Notes: generated by a model not told the origin, from the sequence alone. Positions 53,344 through 64,000 are shown, counted from the stretch's first letter. The stretch is DNA of 64,000 nt from Siphonodentalium dalli (GCA_032622095.1 CP136064.1:250668484-250732483), one strand, 5' to 3'. Program-made: numbers and translations.

Positions 53344-54648
53344 ATGGCACAAATGGTAAATGGATCATGCGAATGCAATAAATCGGAACTTGATATAACA
53401 CATGTTCCACCAACGGTGGCTACAATGTCAGAATCGCAGTGGATCGAAAATCATCCGATTGCACCGCTGAATAATTCTGCTCCGATAGAGTTTGTCATAC
53501 CATCTCAAACCGAAAAGTGGACAGATATTAACCAATCTTATCTTTATGTGAAATTCAAAATTACAAAAAAAGATGGAACTAATTTGCTAGCTGGTACGGA
53601 ATTAGCACCTGTTAACAATTTCTTTCATAGCATGTTCAGCAGTATCGATGTTTACTTGAACAACAAATTGATAACTTCGAATTCTGACACTTACCCATAC
53701 CGAGCATATTTCGAAAATCTGTTGGGATACTCTCCAGAATATAAAGATAATCAATTAGCAAATTTAGAAATGTGGTATGGCGATACAGCAGAACAATTTG
53801 AAGAGAATACCAAAGGTGGTGGCAATGCTGGATTAACTTCTAGAGAAAGTTTGATCGGTGGTAGTAAAATTGTTGAACTATGTGGACGCTTACACACTGA
53901 TCTGTTTCTTCAAGAAAAATATTTACCAAATGGAATTGAAATTCGTATCAGATTAAACAGATCACCATCAAAATTTTGCCTCATTGGCGGCGAGGATGGA
54001 CAAATTGTTTTCGAATCAGCAGTGTTCCATGTCAGAACAGTTAGTCTCTTTCCAGCGGTCTCAAATAAATTAAATCAAGAAATTGTCCAGTCAAAAATGA
54101 AAATACCTATCAGACGAGTAGAAATAAAAACTTTCACAATTAGTACTGGACTTAGATCAAAAATTGAAGACCACTTATTTCAAGGACAATTACCAAAGAG
54201 AATTTTTATTGCGTTGGTCGAAAATAAAGATATGAATGGAGATTTGGGTACCAATCCATTCCACTTCAAACATTTCAGTTTGAATAAATTGGAAGTTAGT
54301 CAAGACGGTCATACAATACATAACCGTCCATTTGAACCAAACTTCGCAACAAAACAATGTCTCAGATCATATTTATCTTTGTATCAATCTTTAGGAATGT
54401 TTGGTGTTAACAAATCAATTGGCATTAATTTAAAAGAATATATGAATGGATATTGTTTGTGGGGTTTCGACTTGACACCGGACCAAGGAAGTGACGAGGG
54501 ACATCTACATCCTATAAAGACAGGGAACCTGCGTTTGGAGCTTCAGTTCTTGACAGCTCTCACTACAGCCGTCAACGTTTTGGTGTATGCTGAATTCGAC
54601 AGTGAAATAGAGATCACAGCTTTGAGAGAAGTGCTTACTGACTATTAG
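53344..54648 (+). CDS. MCP: Major capsid protein (double jelly roll)
   Basis: 434 residues, full length for Polinton MCPs. Characteristic blocks include PIEFVIPSQTEKWTDINQSY, NNFFHSMFSSIDVYLNNKLI, YPYRAYFENLLGY, LHTDLFLQEKYLPNGIEIRI and a conserved C-terminal GNLRLELQF. It builds the hexagonal capsomers as trimers. No damage seen. Confidence 0.95.
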   Translation: MAQMVNGSCECNKSELDITHVPPTVATMSESQWIENHPIAPLNNSAPIEFVIPSQTEKWTDINQSYLYVKFKITKKDGTNLLAGTELAPVNNFFHSMFSSIDVYLNNKLITSNSDTYPYRAYFENLLGYSPEYKDNQLANLEMWYGDTAEQFEENTKGGGNAGLTSRESLIGGSKIVELCGRLHTDLFLQEKYLPNGIEIRIRLNRSPSKFCLIGGEDGQIVFESAVFHVRTVSLFPAVSNKLNQEIVQSKMKIPIRRVEIKTFTISTGLRSKIEDHLFQGQLPKRIFIALVENKDMNGDLGTNPFHFKHFSLNKLEVSQDGHTIHNRPFEPNFATKQCLRSYLSLYQSLGMFGVNKSIGINLKEYMNGYCLWGFDLTPDQGSDEGHLHPIKTGNLRLELQFLTALTTAVNVLVYAEFDSEIEITALREVLTDY

Positions 54649-54649
54649 G

Positions 54650-55108
54650 ATGGATTTCACATCACAGCTATGGAACTACTATGAAGAACACCAACGTTCA
54701 CAAAACTTTGCTCCGAGATGGAACCTGATCTTGGACACACTCAACAACGCTATGATTGAAGAACTACAAGAACTTATTCGCAAGGAAGTGTCAGCAAACT
54801 GTGAAGGATGTAAAATAGAACATCCTAGTCAACGTGAACATGTTCTGTGTTTGTTCTCTACAACTGATGATTGGACAAACCAGTTTATCGACTTAGCGCT
54901 GATTAAACTTGACATATACAATGTTTGGGAAAGATGGTTCCCGAAGCTGATGTGGTTAAACCCACACTGCAAGGAGAAGTTCGAAGCATTCATCATGTAT
55001 GATCATCTGAGAAACAGTTTGGAGCTCAACCGCAAAAAATTCGACGCAGAGTGGACTCTGATGTGGTCACAGCGAGTCAAAGAGAATTACAACGATGCAG
55101 ACAGCTGA
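54650..55108 (+). CDS. Conserved Polinton protein with putative zinc site, 152 aa
   Basis: Starts one nt after the MCP stop codon. It contains CEGCKIEHPSQREHVLC, a C-X2-C-X3-H...H-X2-C arrangement that recurs in Polinton proteins at this position, followed by TDDWTNQFIDLALIKL and a C-terminal helix. Function unknown. It overlaps the protease start by 14 nt. Confidence 0.8.
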   Translation: MDFTSQLWNYYEEHQRSQNFAPRWNLILDTLNNAMIEELQELIRKEVSANCEGCKIEHPSQREHVLCLFSTTDDWTNQFIDLALIKLDIYNVWERWFPKLMWLNPHCKEKFEAFIMYDHLRNSLELNRKKFDAEWTLMWSQRVKENYNDADS

Positions 55109-55661
55109 ACTTCAATATATTCTGGACAATTCCTGGTTGTGTAAACTTAACACACATGTTTGTGCTAGAGATCTGTTACCAGAGAAGAAACCACAGCATA
55201 TTCAAGCATATATTGTGAACACGCACTCATCGGATCAGCCAGGAGAACACTGGACATTGATGTTATTCAAGGGAAGATCAGCTGTATACTTCGACTCATT
55301 TGGACTACCACCACCGAGACGATATATGTTACCATTCATAAAAAGGAACTCATCAGCATGGACTATGAATACAACACGATATCAACATCGTGCGACAAAT
55401 GTGTGTGGATTATATTGTATATTCGCACTCCACCACATGATGAAAGGAAAGAGGATGAAAATATTATTCAATTCTCGGGATTTCTTCAAGAATGACAGAA
55501 CAATAGTTCGATGGTTTGGAAAGCACTATGGTCGATTATACAGAAAAGCAAAATTTGCTGTTGAATTAAACTTCACCAGGACATCGACGGCTGATATACA
55601 TACAACGCAAAGAAGACGACGACCAGATAACAACGAATGTGTCAACAACTCCACAAAATAG
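55095..55661 (+). CDS. PRO: Adenain/Ulp1-like cysteine protease
   Basis: 188 residues. Catalytic layout is intact: H52 (GEHWTLM), D67 (VYFDSFG), Q97 (RYQHRATN) and C104 (NVCGLYC). This is the C48/C5-type fold used by adenoviruses and Polintons to mature capsid precursors, and candidate substrates here carry Gly-Gly sites (genes at 49107 and 49750). The C-terminus is basic and Arg-rich (TQRRRRPDN). It is the last gene before the right TIR. Confidence 0.93.
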   Translation: MQTAELQYILDNSWLCKLNTHVCARDLLPEKKPQHIQAYIVNTHSSDQPGEHWTLMLFKGRSAVYFDSFGLPPPRRYMLPFIKRNSSAWTMNTTRYQHRATNVCGLYCIFALHHMMKGKRMKILFNSRDFFKNDRTIVRWFGKHYGRLYRKAKFAVELNFTRTSTADIHTTQRRRRPDNNECVNNSTK

Positions 55662-55820
55662 ACTCTTTTTGTTATTGATTCAGCGTAGGATGTTGTAGGA
55701 TGTTCAATTAAGTTTCTTCAAATCTGAGACCTTGTTTTGTACATAAATTATTGTTCTTGTTAATATTATTGATGTATAATAATATATTATTGTTCATTGT
55801 TCTTGTTCTTGTTTTTGAAA

Positions 55821-55826
55821 AATAAA
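55821..55826 (+). terminator. AATAAA polyadenylation signal of the late block
   Basis: AATAAA 160 nt after the protease stop, the first on this strand after the late genes. It is the probable 3' end of the capsid/protease transcripts. Confidence 0.5.
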
Positions 55827-55944
55827 ATGATAAATTTCAACAAAATCGTTTTCACTGTAGGACCCCCACCATTTGATTCTGTTCGTGTCGATGTGTCATC
55901 TCTGGTCAGAATTATACAAACTTTAAATTAGTAATGAAAAAATG

Positions 55945-56264
55945 TCTAAGTCCATTTTCATTTTTTCGATCAGAAATGTCACATCAATGACAGGAACATC
56001 TATCCTCAGGGTGGGAACTATGGCCCAGTACCCCCCAGACATGGGCACTATGGCCCAGTACCCCCCAGACATGGGCACTATGGCCCAGTACCCCCCAGAC
56101 ATGGGCACTATGGCCCATGGGCCATAGTGCCCATGTCTGGGGGGTACTGGGCCATAGTGCCCATGTCTGGGGGGTACTGGGCCATAGTGCCCATGTCTGG
56201 GGGGTACTGGGCCATAGTGCCCATGTCTGGGGGGTACTGGGCCATAGTGCCCACCATTACTACT
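55945..56264. repeat. Polinton right TIR (320 bp)
   Basis: Inverse of 39113-39402, with one more 30-bp unit: three forward units, the palindromic centre (about 56117), then four inverted units. It ends CCATTACTACT. Confidence 0.93.
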
Positions 56265-56270
56265 TATAGC
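56265..56270. repeat. Polinton target-site duplication, right (TATAGC)
   Basis: Second copy of the TATAGC at 39107-39112. Host sequence resumes with ACAAAGTGTTTATAAAG exactly as after 27438. Confidence 0.97.
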
Positions 56271-56407
56271 ACAAAGTGTTTATAAAGAATAGTACAGAGT
56301 GTGTGTGCTGCGGGTGTCAGGGTTTCATCTGTATTCCAATCTCGGTTATGAAGAAAAGCCTAGAATTCAGTGAGTTTGAAAGATGAATGGTGAGATTTAC
56401 CATGTTA

Positions 56408-58495
56408 TCATACATGGGTTTGTTCAAAACGCTTTGTTTTAGCTAAAAAGGATAGAGTAATGCGAAAAAGATTAGTGTTCTTGTGGTTTGATATACCTTT
56501 AACCCCATATAAGAAATGATTTGCTTTTAATGATTGAAAGCCATTAATACTTAAATTTCGATAAAAATCAATCCTCTGATCTATAAATAAAGGGCATACA
56601 TGAAAATAGTGATTGGCGTCTTCAATGTCTATACTAAGTTACAGGGGCATATAGGCGAATCGGATATGTGATTATCAAACATATCCGAACGGAGATCACT
56701 ACAATGATTCCGAATTTTACAGTGCATTGTATTAATTTTCCCTTTTCCTGTATAAAAATAAGAGGGGGGTTTTATTATTGGGTCTATAATCCCTAAATTT
56801 GCTTTGAAATCTGAAATGGAGGTTGCATTGATTATATATACAGGTAATTTGTTCCATTCCAGAACAACGGATGGGAGAAAGTTATAATCCGATCGTTCTC
56901 TGGAGCGTGCTGGTGGGAGATATGTCAGATACAAAGGGGCGTCTTCATTGATAATTCTGTAAATTGCTTGCAAATGGCGGTGTTGCATACGCATGTGTAG
57001 TGTACGCCAACCTACCTCGAGCCATAGCTTGTTAAGTGATACTGAACGATTTAGGCCGGTTACGATTCTAGCGGCGTCTTTATGTATTCGGTCGAGTTTT
57101 TCCAATAAATAATCAGCTGCTGAATCCCATATGACGTCAGCATAATCCAAAATAGGAAGGATATACGCATTGTAAAACATTTCGAGTGTCATTCTATCGA
57201 GATCGTTTTTAAATTTCCTCAATTGTGATAGTCTAGAAACAGCTTTGTTTGCTGTGTATTCTGTTTGTTCCATTTAAAATTTGATTGAAATTCAAGACCA
57301 AGGTGCTTATGCGATTCGTCAAAGGAAATAGTTTCGTCCTGAAATATTAAATCTGGGGAGTTATCTCGAGGCATGAATGAGAAGGATATTGCCTTGGTTT
57401 TCTTGGGATTGAACGAAACTAGCCAGTTATCGGCCCATAGACTGACCCTTTTGAGGTCCTCGTTTAGTTCTGATTGTAGGGTGTTAAGATTGAAGTGAGA
57501 AGCTGTGAGACATGTGTCATCAGCATACATTCTAACCGATGATGTGAGGTTCTCTGGTAGGTAATTAATGTATATTCAAAATAGGAAAGGCCCAAGGATT
57601 TTTCCATGAGGAACGCCCGCTGTGATGGTTTCAAAGTCAGAATAAGTGTTATTGATTCGGACTCTTTGCTTCCTGTTAGTGCGATAGTCCTCCAGTCATT
57701 TAGAAAGCGACCCTGTTATCCCATATGCGGTAGGTTTGGCAATCAACCCTCTGTGCCAGACTCTCTCGAAGGCTTTAGAGATATCACAAAATACTGAACA
57801 AGTGTATAAGCCTTTGTTGAGTGTCTGACACAGCTGGTGATAAAGATCAATCAATTGAAATGTAGTGCTGTGTTTCGGAACGAAACCCGACTGATTTTGA
57901 AATAGGAGTTTATTCTCATCAAAGAAGGACGAGATTCTCTTTAGAACTATCTTTTCAAAGACTTTACCCAGGCATGGTAAAAGGGAAATTGGTCGGTAAT
58001 TCGCGCTCTCTGCGGAATCTCCGTTTTTAAAGATAGGAATCACATTGGCTTTCTTCCACTGTGATGGGAACTTTCCCGTTTGTAGAGATATTTAAAATTA
58101 AGAAAAGAGGGTGAGCTATAGCGTCAGCCGTGCCGTGGAGCATCTTTGGACTAACTCTGTCGTAACCATAAGCTTTATTGGCTGTAAGTTATTTTATCGC
58201 AGATATGACATCATCGACTGAAAAATTAAGTTATGATAGTTCTGTATTGCATCGTGAACTGAAATCAGGTAATTTATGATCTTTCTGGTTAATCGTGGAG
58301 TTTGAAAGAACTTTTTGTTCAGGCACTCAGCTTTTCCCAGATCGTTTGAGACAAAAGATACACCATTGACTTTAATATCTCCGTCCGTGGAGTAAATGGC
58401 TGGTATTTTTGTTATCTTCTTTTTGTTCAAAAGAAAGTTGATGAGATGCCGGTTTGTCAAATATCTGACACAAAAAAAATCCACTTGGTGCACAT
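56408..58495 (-). pseudogene. Non-LTR retrotransposon reverse transcriptase, decayed
   Basis: Minus-strand fragments in order: 58493-58194 (linker with KKKITKIPAIYSTDGDIKVN), 58043-57696 (ANYRPISLLPCLGKVFEKIV, DISKAFERVWHRGL), 57530-57219 (MYADDTCLTAS, the catalytic YADD box, and WADNWLVSFNPKKTKAISFS), 57273-56629 (LEMFYNAYILPILDYADVIW) and, after a further frameshift at about 56640, DIEDANHYFHVCPLF to a stop at 56408. Motif order fits a jockey/CR1-type LINE. At least three frameshifts show it is dead. The upstream endonuclease is absent. The Polinton sits in its 3' UTR. Confidence 0.85.
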
Positions 58496-59060
58496 CGCTT
58501 CTACCGTGTCGACTTTGTTTCGATTTGGTAGTTCCAAATCAGAAGTGATGCACATCAGCGAGCACACCAACCTTATATCGGATTTCCTAAACCTAAAGAG
58601 GTGATAAGCCTGTGAAGCCGAAATTGCTTTGAAATCAAATTCAGGAACCCCTCTTCCCCCATCAGCATAACGTCTATCAGGTCATCCATGATAACAACGA
58701 ACTGAATTTCCGCCACATATGACCTGGCATTTTTACCGGTATTGCCACAATATATCACGAGAATCCCGGGTCGTACGTTGTGACTGGTCGAATTATTGAC
58801 AATAAACAGGTCATGATTATCGCATTGTTGCAAATGGGACGATAAGTGAGGTATTAAGGGACTATATACCAAACACACACTTTGAGTTGTAAAAGTGGTA
58901 AGAAATAATGATGGTACGTGTTCGTCAAAACTCTTACGCGTATAGTCGTTTTGCGAAAGGAATTTTTGGCCATACGGATAGACCTACGACTACGAGTAGC
59001 TATCCGTATTCGTAATCGTAAACGTGAGGATGCGAAAGGTCTCTAATATAGTCAACCACT
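58496..59060. other. Intergenic, no supported gene
   Basis: A minus-strand ORF at 58878-58573 (101 codons) shows no recognisable motif. CATACGGATAGACC...CTATCCGTATTCG at 58972-59015 is an imperfect palindrome. Confidence 0.35.
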
Positions 59061-59825
59061 TTATACACGTACACCTGATCATACAGCCATACTTGGTTAT
59101 ACCCATACATACAACAAATGACGATGCAGCCATGAGTCACCGTGCATGAACGCCAGGTATACTCCCACACCTGACACATTCACAATCACACAGTCACTAA
59201 TTGTATACATATTCACCGTACCATGGACCATAAGCCACTACATGTATACCTATTCGCCATACCCATGACCATAGAGTCAATCCAGGTATACATATACACT
59301 TCACCAATGGTGAGCCCTTCCAGATATACAATACCCGCACACACGACCATGCATAAGTTCCATACTTGCATATACACCTCACACATGACAATTCAGCAAC
59401 TCACTGTATACTTATACACGCCATCCATGATCATACATCTACTCCCTATACACCACCAATGATAATACATCCACAACATTTTCTTGAATAATACCGCCCA
59501 CATACTGACACTAACGCTGAGAGATCACAACAACAATGCATACCTTCATTCCATAAAGACATTATCCTTTAGCCCATCCGACTGTTCTGGGGAGCCTATG
59601 GTAGTATTATCCAGACAGAATTATACGTCTGGTCATCTTGATTCAGAACGGCATTGAAACGGATGTGGAAATACAATCTTACCACACAAAAAACCAACAC
59701 GCATGACATTCTATATCTGAAACATGCACCTGGTGTAGGTGTGTATACCGTGGCCCATTTCATTCCCACTGTCATGGCGCATGTCGACAAACTAGCACCG
59801 CGAGTATTAGTCTTCTCTGCTGCGA

Positions 59826-60888
59826 GCTGTTCGACAAGACCACTGTGGGTCGTCTCACAGTTTGCTTAGGATCGTGGTCAAGAAGTGTGGATAGTCGGTA
59901 CATTATGGTCTTCTGCTTCGCATATAGGCATCTGCAGGGTCCGCGCTGGATCGAAATTTACTTTTGCCAAATAATTTGCCAAATGAAAATATTTTTTGCC
60001 AAATTATTTTAGCATTTACCAAATGACATCCCTGATAGTATCATTATCGACACTTGCTGTTTGAATGTAATTTGACATAGATAGAAAAACAGTTAGTTAA
60101 TAATTAACTATACTCTCATCTCTATTGTGGTCATCATACAACAATAAGCCAATCACCGAACAGTACAATGGTAGAAGGGTTGCTTCATCAGAAGGGCACA
60201 TCACAGGAGGATTAACTATATAAACACCGCCACCACACTAAATACTAGTAATCCCTCCAACCATCGGTACTAATTTTATGAGATTAACTGCATCTTAATA
60301 CAGGTGTGAACTTTTTCTAAACCTTATAAAACACCACTGATCTAATTATGTTGTTTCCTGAAATGAATGGTTTTGATTGACCAATATTTTTCAACTTTCT
60401 TGAGGAATTGAAAAGTGACTTGCCAAAACTTTTGCCAAATAAAAATATATTTTGCCAAATGTGAATTATGTTTGCCATTGGCAAATTTGGCAAATGGCAG
60501 CGCGAACCCTGGGCATCTGTCCAATGGAATGAGACAGCTAGCTACCTTCGAAACACTGCCGAAGTTGTCCACGTATGCCAATACGTTCGCTAAGTTTGTG
60601 AGTTGAACCATCTATTGAGAAGTGACTAGTTAATTGGGAAGTCGCCAGCTATTCGACGAGACGACTGCGGGATGTCACACAGTTTGCTTAGGAACATGGT
60701 CAAGAAGTGTGGGTAGTCGGTACATTATGGTCTTCTCCTTAGCAGATAGGCATCTGTCCAAGGGAATGAGACAGCTAGCTACCCCCGAAACACTGCCGAA
60801 GGTGTCCACGTATGCCAATACGTTCGCTAAGTTTGTGAGTTGAACCATCTATTGAGAAGTGACTAGTTAACTGGGAAGTCGCCAGGTG
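59826..60888. repeat. Tandem duplication of ~240 bp, first unit split by a MITE
   Basis: The segment CACAGTTTGCTTAGGA...GTGGGTAGTCGGTACATTAT...GAGACAGCTAGCTACC...GGGAAGTCGCCAG occurs at 59826-60650 (interrupted by 59936-60511) and again at 60650-60888. The second unit shows the uninterrupted text ATAGGCATCTGTCCAAGGG. Confidence 0.8.
59936..60511. mobile_element. hAT-type MITE (576 bp) with 8-bp TSD GGCATCTG
   Basis: Termini are CAGGGTCCGCGCTG and the inverse CAGCGCGAACCCTG (13 of 14 matching), flanked by direct GGCATCTG repeats at 59928-59935 and 60512-60519. The duplicated host segment at about 60750 has GGCATCTG once. The interior has many TTTGCCAAAT motifs near both ends, possible transposase sites. 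CAGGG termini and an 8-bp target duplication are hAT hallmarks. No ORF. Confidence 0.88.
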
Positions 60889-63800
60889 TACATGTCGTTA
60901 TCCCCACGGGGTATGGGAAAGACATACATAGAGATGACCTTCTGTAAGCTTGTATACTTATGGACCATATGCCTTTCTAGTTCAAGATGACGAACAAATC
61001 CCATATTTAGCAAGCATTTAAAATCTTAAGCCAGACACCGGGAAATTAATTGTTTGAAACGTTATGATTAAAGGGACACTTCTTCCAGGAAGTGTTGAAT
61101 ACTTTGTCGGTGTGAGCGACCTAGATTTTATCAGGCAAAGAAATGGAAACTGGTCCAGATCATAAAGGACGTGGCAAATCAGAATCTCTTACCAGGTAAT
61201 TGTTCTAATATGGCTATTCGGCGCACCTACGGTTACGGCCATTATCGGCGCGAAGTGTCGAATGGATTTCGAAATAACACATCGCTATATTAAATGTGGG
61301 TTTTCGTACTTCCAGAAGGACACGATCAATGTTATGCGTTTTGATACGTTTTAAGTTGAACTAATAGATGGTTTGTGTATAGTTTCGTCCATACATATCG
61401 ATATTATGACAAAAAGTTGAAAGTTTTATGTGAATATATCGATTTCTTTTCAATTTCTGGCCTCCAGTTTAGCTGCCATCTTGACCTTGAGTATCAATTG
61501 CCAAACTCAAATGAATACTTCATATCAATATTCCATATCGACATGTAATGGTGGATAGAATTCGCGAAACAATAACGCCCATCGTACGAAAGTAAAGGAA
61601 TGTAGGCGTGTTTTCAAATATCGGTCGCCATTTTGGCCGCCATCTTAGATTTGGAAAACCATTTCTTGCATGGGATGAAAGGTAATTACTTCACCACAGT
61701 ATTACCAACTCAGCTGTAAGCATGGGTGGAGTTGTCTAGACAATAATGCCCAATGATGTTAATATGAGGGATTTTTGGTGATTTTTCTAAATCTGTCCGC
61801 CATTGTGGGCGCCATTTTGGATTTGGGGGACTTTTATTTGGATGCTATATAAGGACAGTTATTCGACTGAGTGTTCCTGACTCACAATAGTAAGCAGGCG
61901 TGGAGTTGTCGTGACAATTACTCTCACTGATGTTAAAATTAGCGATTTTCGGCGATTTTTCTATTTCTGGTGGCCATTTTGGCCGCTATCTTGGATTTGG
62001 GTGAATATTCCTCACCTCAGGTATAAGAGGAATCCTAGCCCGGGTATCTCCTGCACATATATACTCATGGCTGGAGTAATAATAGCAATATAGTCCGGGA
62101 GCTAATATGGGTGCCATTGCACCCACCCCCCATGGGACTTAACTTCACCCCACTCATTTTGTTCCTTATTATGTCCTTCAACTTTTAAGCAATGTTAACA
62201 AGAAAAATAAGTGGCCTTTTAGACTCCAGACAAGATGGCGTCCATCATGGCCGCCGTTTTTCAGACCAGACCCTAAGTCAGTTTTATGCAAATTATAGCG
62301 GGAAAATCTAGTAAAATGTATACAAATATATATATTTTCGTAAAGCTAAGACATAATGACCACTTTTTGGGCCAAAATTGAAACTCACCATCCAAGATGG
62401 CCGCCAAATGGCCGCCGGAAGTTGAAAATATGACATTTTTTCACAAATATCTTCTAGATCAATTCATGCTGTTTAGAACTGGTTGAGTAATATGACTTTA
62501 TTTTGTGTTTTTATATATTAACTGATCATTGGAGCAATTAAATATCCAATTAATAGGGTCCTAGCCCCTTCCGACCCCTCAAACATTCTATTTTACAGAA
62601 CGCGGTACAAAATTTTACAAAAAATTACAATTGGGATTCTAGTCATATTTTAACAAGAAATGAAAAGAACATTGTAATGTAAGTGAGGCATATCATTACC
62701 TATGAATATTCCAACTTTCTGGAATCAAATATCTTACCTTGGCTCAAAATGGCGGCGAAAATGGCCGCCAAAATATGGAAAATGGTAAATATTGCCCCAG
62801 GGTGTCCTGCAATCGCTTACAAGTTGTGGTTGATGTATACAATTGGCTAATCAGTATTCTATACATTATATACTAACATGTCTGATGCACCATGGATCAT
62901 TTTTACTATTGTCACCACTGAAATCACCCGAAATTTGGATTTATCTCTCACAAACTTGACATAAATATCGGCAAAAATTCACTTTTCAGGGTTCGACCAT
63001 TTGTTCAAGTAAAATGCAACTATCTTTGGTATCAAAGGTGTTTATTGTTTTGGACTATCTTACATGTGTCACACTACGGTGTTTATAGACTATATTGCTC
63101 AAGATGGCTTCCAAAATGGCAACCAAATTTGTAAAAAGTTAAAAGTTAACATATGCCGAACATAATTCTTTGCGTTATCCGAAAAAGGTAGCAAATTGTG
63201 ACTCACTTGGTTATTGTACCTGTTAGTTAATTAACTGACAACTACGTTCTATTATGTTTGTCCCAGTTCCGTATGAGGCATAACGAAATCATTTTAAAGT
63301 TGCAGTGTGGAATTTGCAGATAACCTATTTATTGATTCTGGCCATATTATTGAAAGGAAATTGGCAGAACTTTGAGACGGAACTGATATGAACCATGATA
63401 TGTGGGTATTCTGGCCCATTATCATAAATTTTATCAACTGGATACAGGGTGGAAGCCAAAATGGCATCCAGGGATTTACTCTATGATCACAGATGAGGAT
63501 AATAGGTATACAGGGAGTTATTGTATGGTCATGAATGATGTGTGGGTATATAGGGAGTGCCCTGTTAGTAACAGTGGGACGTATATTTATATATGCTGTG
63601 TATGTGTTATCATTGGTGGTGTATGGGGAGTAGATGTATGATCATTGATGGCGTGTATGAGTATGGCAATTGTGGAACTTATGAGTGGTCGTATGTGCGG
63701 GTATTGGTATATCTGGCTCACCATTGGTGATGTGCATATGTATACCTAGGCCTGGATTGATTCTATGGTCATGGGTATGGCGAATAGGTATACATGTAGT

Positions 63801-64000
63801 GGCTGTATGGTCCATGGTGAGGTGAATATGTATACAATGAGTGAATGTAGTGAATATGTATACATAGAGTGAATGTATGGGCATGTGTCGTGTGTAGGTG
63901 TATACCTGGTGTTCATGCATGGTGACTCGTCGCTGTATCGTCATTTGTGGTATGTACGGGTACAACCAAGTATGGCTGTGTGATCAGGTGTCATGTATAA

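Larger units (their letters stand above)
39113..56264 (+). mobile_element. Polinton/Maverick DNA transposon (polintovirus-like), 17,152 bp
   Basis: Bounded by TIRs starting AGTAGTAATGG and by a 6-bp TATAGC duplication. It carries protein-primed polymerase B, FtsK/HerA-type packaging ATPase, rve integrase with chromodomain, penton-like and major capsid genes, and an adenain-like protease, the full Polinton core. The left arm has six genes in three divergent pairs, and the right arm is a single-strand late block. Damage: two frameshifts in the polymerase, one at about 49485, and one in-frame TAG in the OTU-like gene. It landed in the 3' UTR of a dead non-LTR element after, or independently of, the 11.67-kb duplication. 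Confidence 0.97.
28413..57245. repeat. 11.67-kb segmental tandem duplication, copy 2, interrupted by the Polinton
   Basis: It starts at the ATACTAGCAGGG junction with copy 1 and ends at CAGCTT in the middle of the non-LTR element, which then continues uninterrupted to the right. After removing the Polinton and one target duplication (17,158 bp) the length is about 11,675 bp, matching copy 1. Because the longer, unbroken non-LTR element is at this end, copy 2's right edge is the ancestral arrangement. Confidence 0.92.
59061..64000. mobile_element. Long-TIR repeat element, about 5 kb, runs to the window end
   Basis: The left arm (59061-59480) and the right arm (about 63596-64000) are inverted copies: TTATACA-type ends, CACCTGATCA, CAGCCATACTTGG, GTCACCGTGCATGAACGCC/GTCACCATGCATGAACACC and CATGTATACCTATTCGCCAT in mirrored order. 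Arms are made of short TATAC-rich degenerate units. The 4.1 kb interior encodes nothing recognisable. Parts of it recur at 25020-27300, 36697-38990 and 9470-10560, so this is the fullest copy of a non-autonomous family. The right terminus may lie beyond the window. Confidence 0.6.

Noticed and set aside
16747-57245. Single giant transposon bounded by the duplication ends
   Set aside because: Ends show no shared terminal structure or target duplication; a tandem duplication or haplotype mis-join explains the layout.
58573-58878. 101-codon minus-strand ORF next to the non-LTR element
   Set aside because: No match to the expected upstream endonuclease or any motif.
1-64000. CRISPR arrays, rRNA or tRNA genes
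   Set aside because: Repeats present are satellites, foldbacks or TIR units without CRISPR spacing; no rRNA or cloverleaf sequence was recognised by eye.

Overview
The window is animal nuclear DNA, most likely from a marine or other aquatic invertebrate; the species cannot be fixed from sequence alone. The evidence is a spliced C-type lectin-like gene with phase-1 introns, a complete Polinton/Maverick, Penelope-like elements (PLEs) with GIY-YIG ends, non-LTR retrotransposons, Helitron-like and hAT-like non-autonomous elements, foldback repeats and AATC microsatellite tails. There is no prokaryotic operon structure, CRISPR array or rRNA, and I saw no tRNA.

Layout. 1-790 is the ORF1 of a non-LTR retrotransposon on the minus strand, running off the left edge. 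2153-6481 holds two exons of a C-type lectin-like gene whose 3.7 kb intron contains foldback elements. 6.5-16.7 kb is gene-free and rich in inverted-repeat elements, ending in Helitron-like modules. From 16747 an 11.67 kb segment occurs twice in tandem (16747-28412 and 28413-57245, more than 99% identical by eye). Each copy carries a minus-strand Helitron-like element, a PLE with three overlapping ORFs, tandem satellites and the 3' part of a non-LTR element. Only the second copy contains a 17,152 bp Polinton (39113-56264). It is bounded by the 6-bp target duplication TATAGC, and the first copy keeps the empty site at 27433-27438. The Polinton is followed by the rest of the broken non-LTR element, then a roughly 5 kb long-TIR repeat (59061 to the window end) that contains a hAT-type MITE with an 8-bp target duplication.

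The Polinton carries the usual replication and virion set: protein-primed DNA polymerase B, packaging ATPase, integrase with chromodomain, penton-like minor capsid protein, double-jelly-roll major capsid protein, adenain-like protease and several small virion-type proteins. The late block from 47.8 to 55.7 kb is compact, with genes abutting or overlapping on one strand. The polymerase has two frameshifts, a small gene at 49.1 kb has one, and an OTU-like gene has an in-frame TAG, so this copy looks recently decayed unless these are assembly errors.

The most unusual feature is the left arm of the Polinton. Four small accessory genes lie in two divergent pairs with duplicated promoters, and each is followed 13-22 nt after its stop codon by a hairpin matching the replication-dependent histone mRNA 3' stem-loop (six-base stem, UUUC loop). 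One copy has the canonical ACCCA flank and one is a tandem second hairpin with a compensatory base-pair change. Similar downstream elements follow within each strand pair. This suggests a transposon or viral gene set whose mRNAs use the host histone 3'-end pathway, which could couple their expression to S phase. The polymerase and late block lack these hairpins, and AATAAA signals follow the zinc-knuckle gene and the protease.
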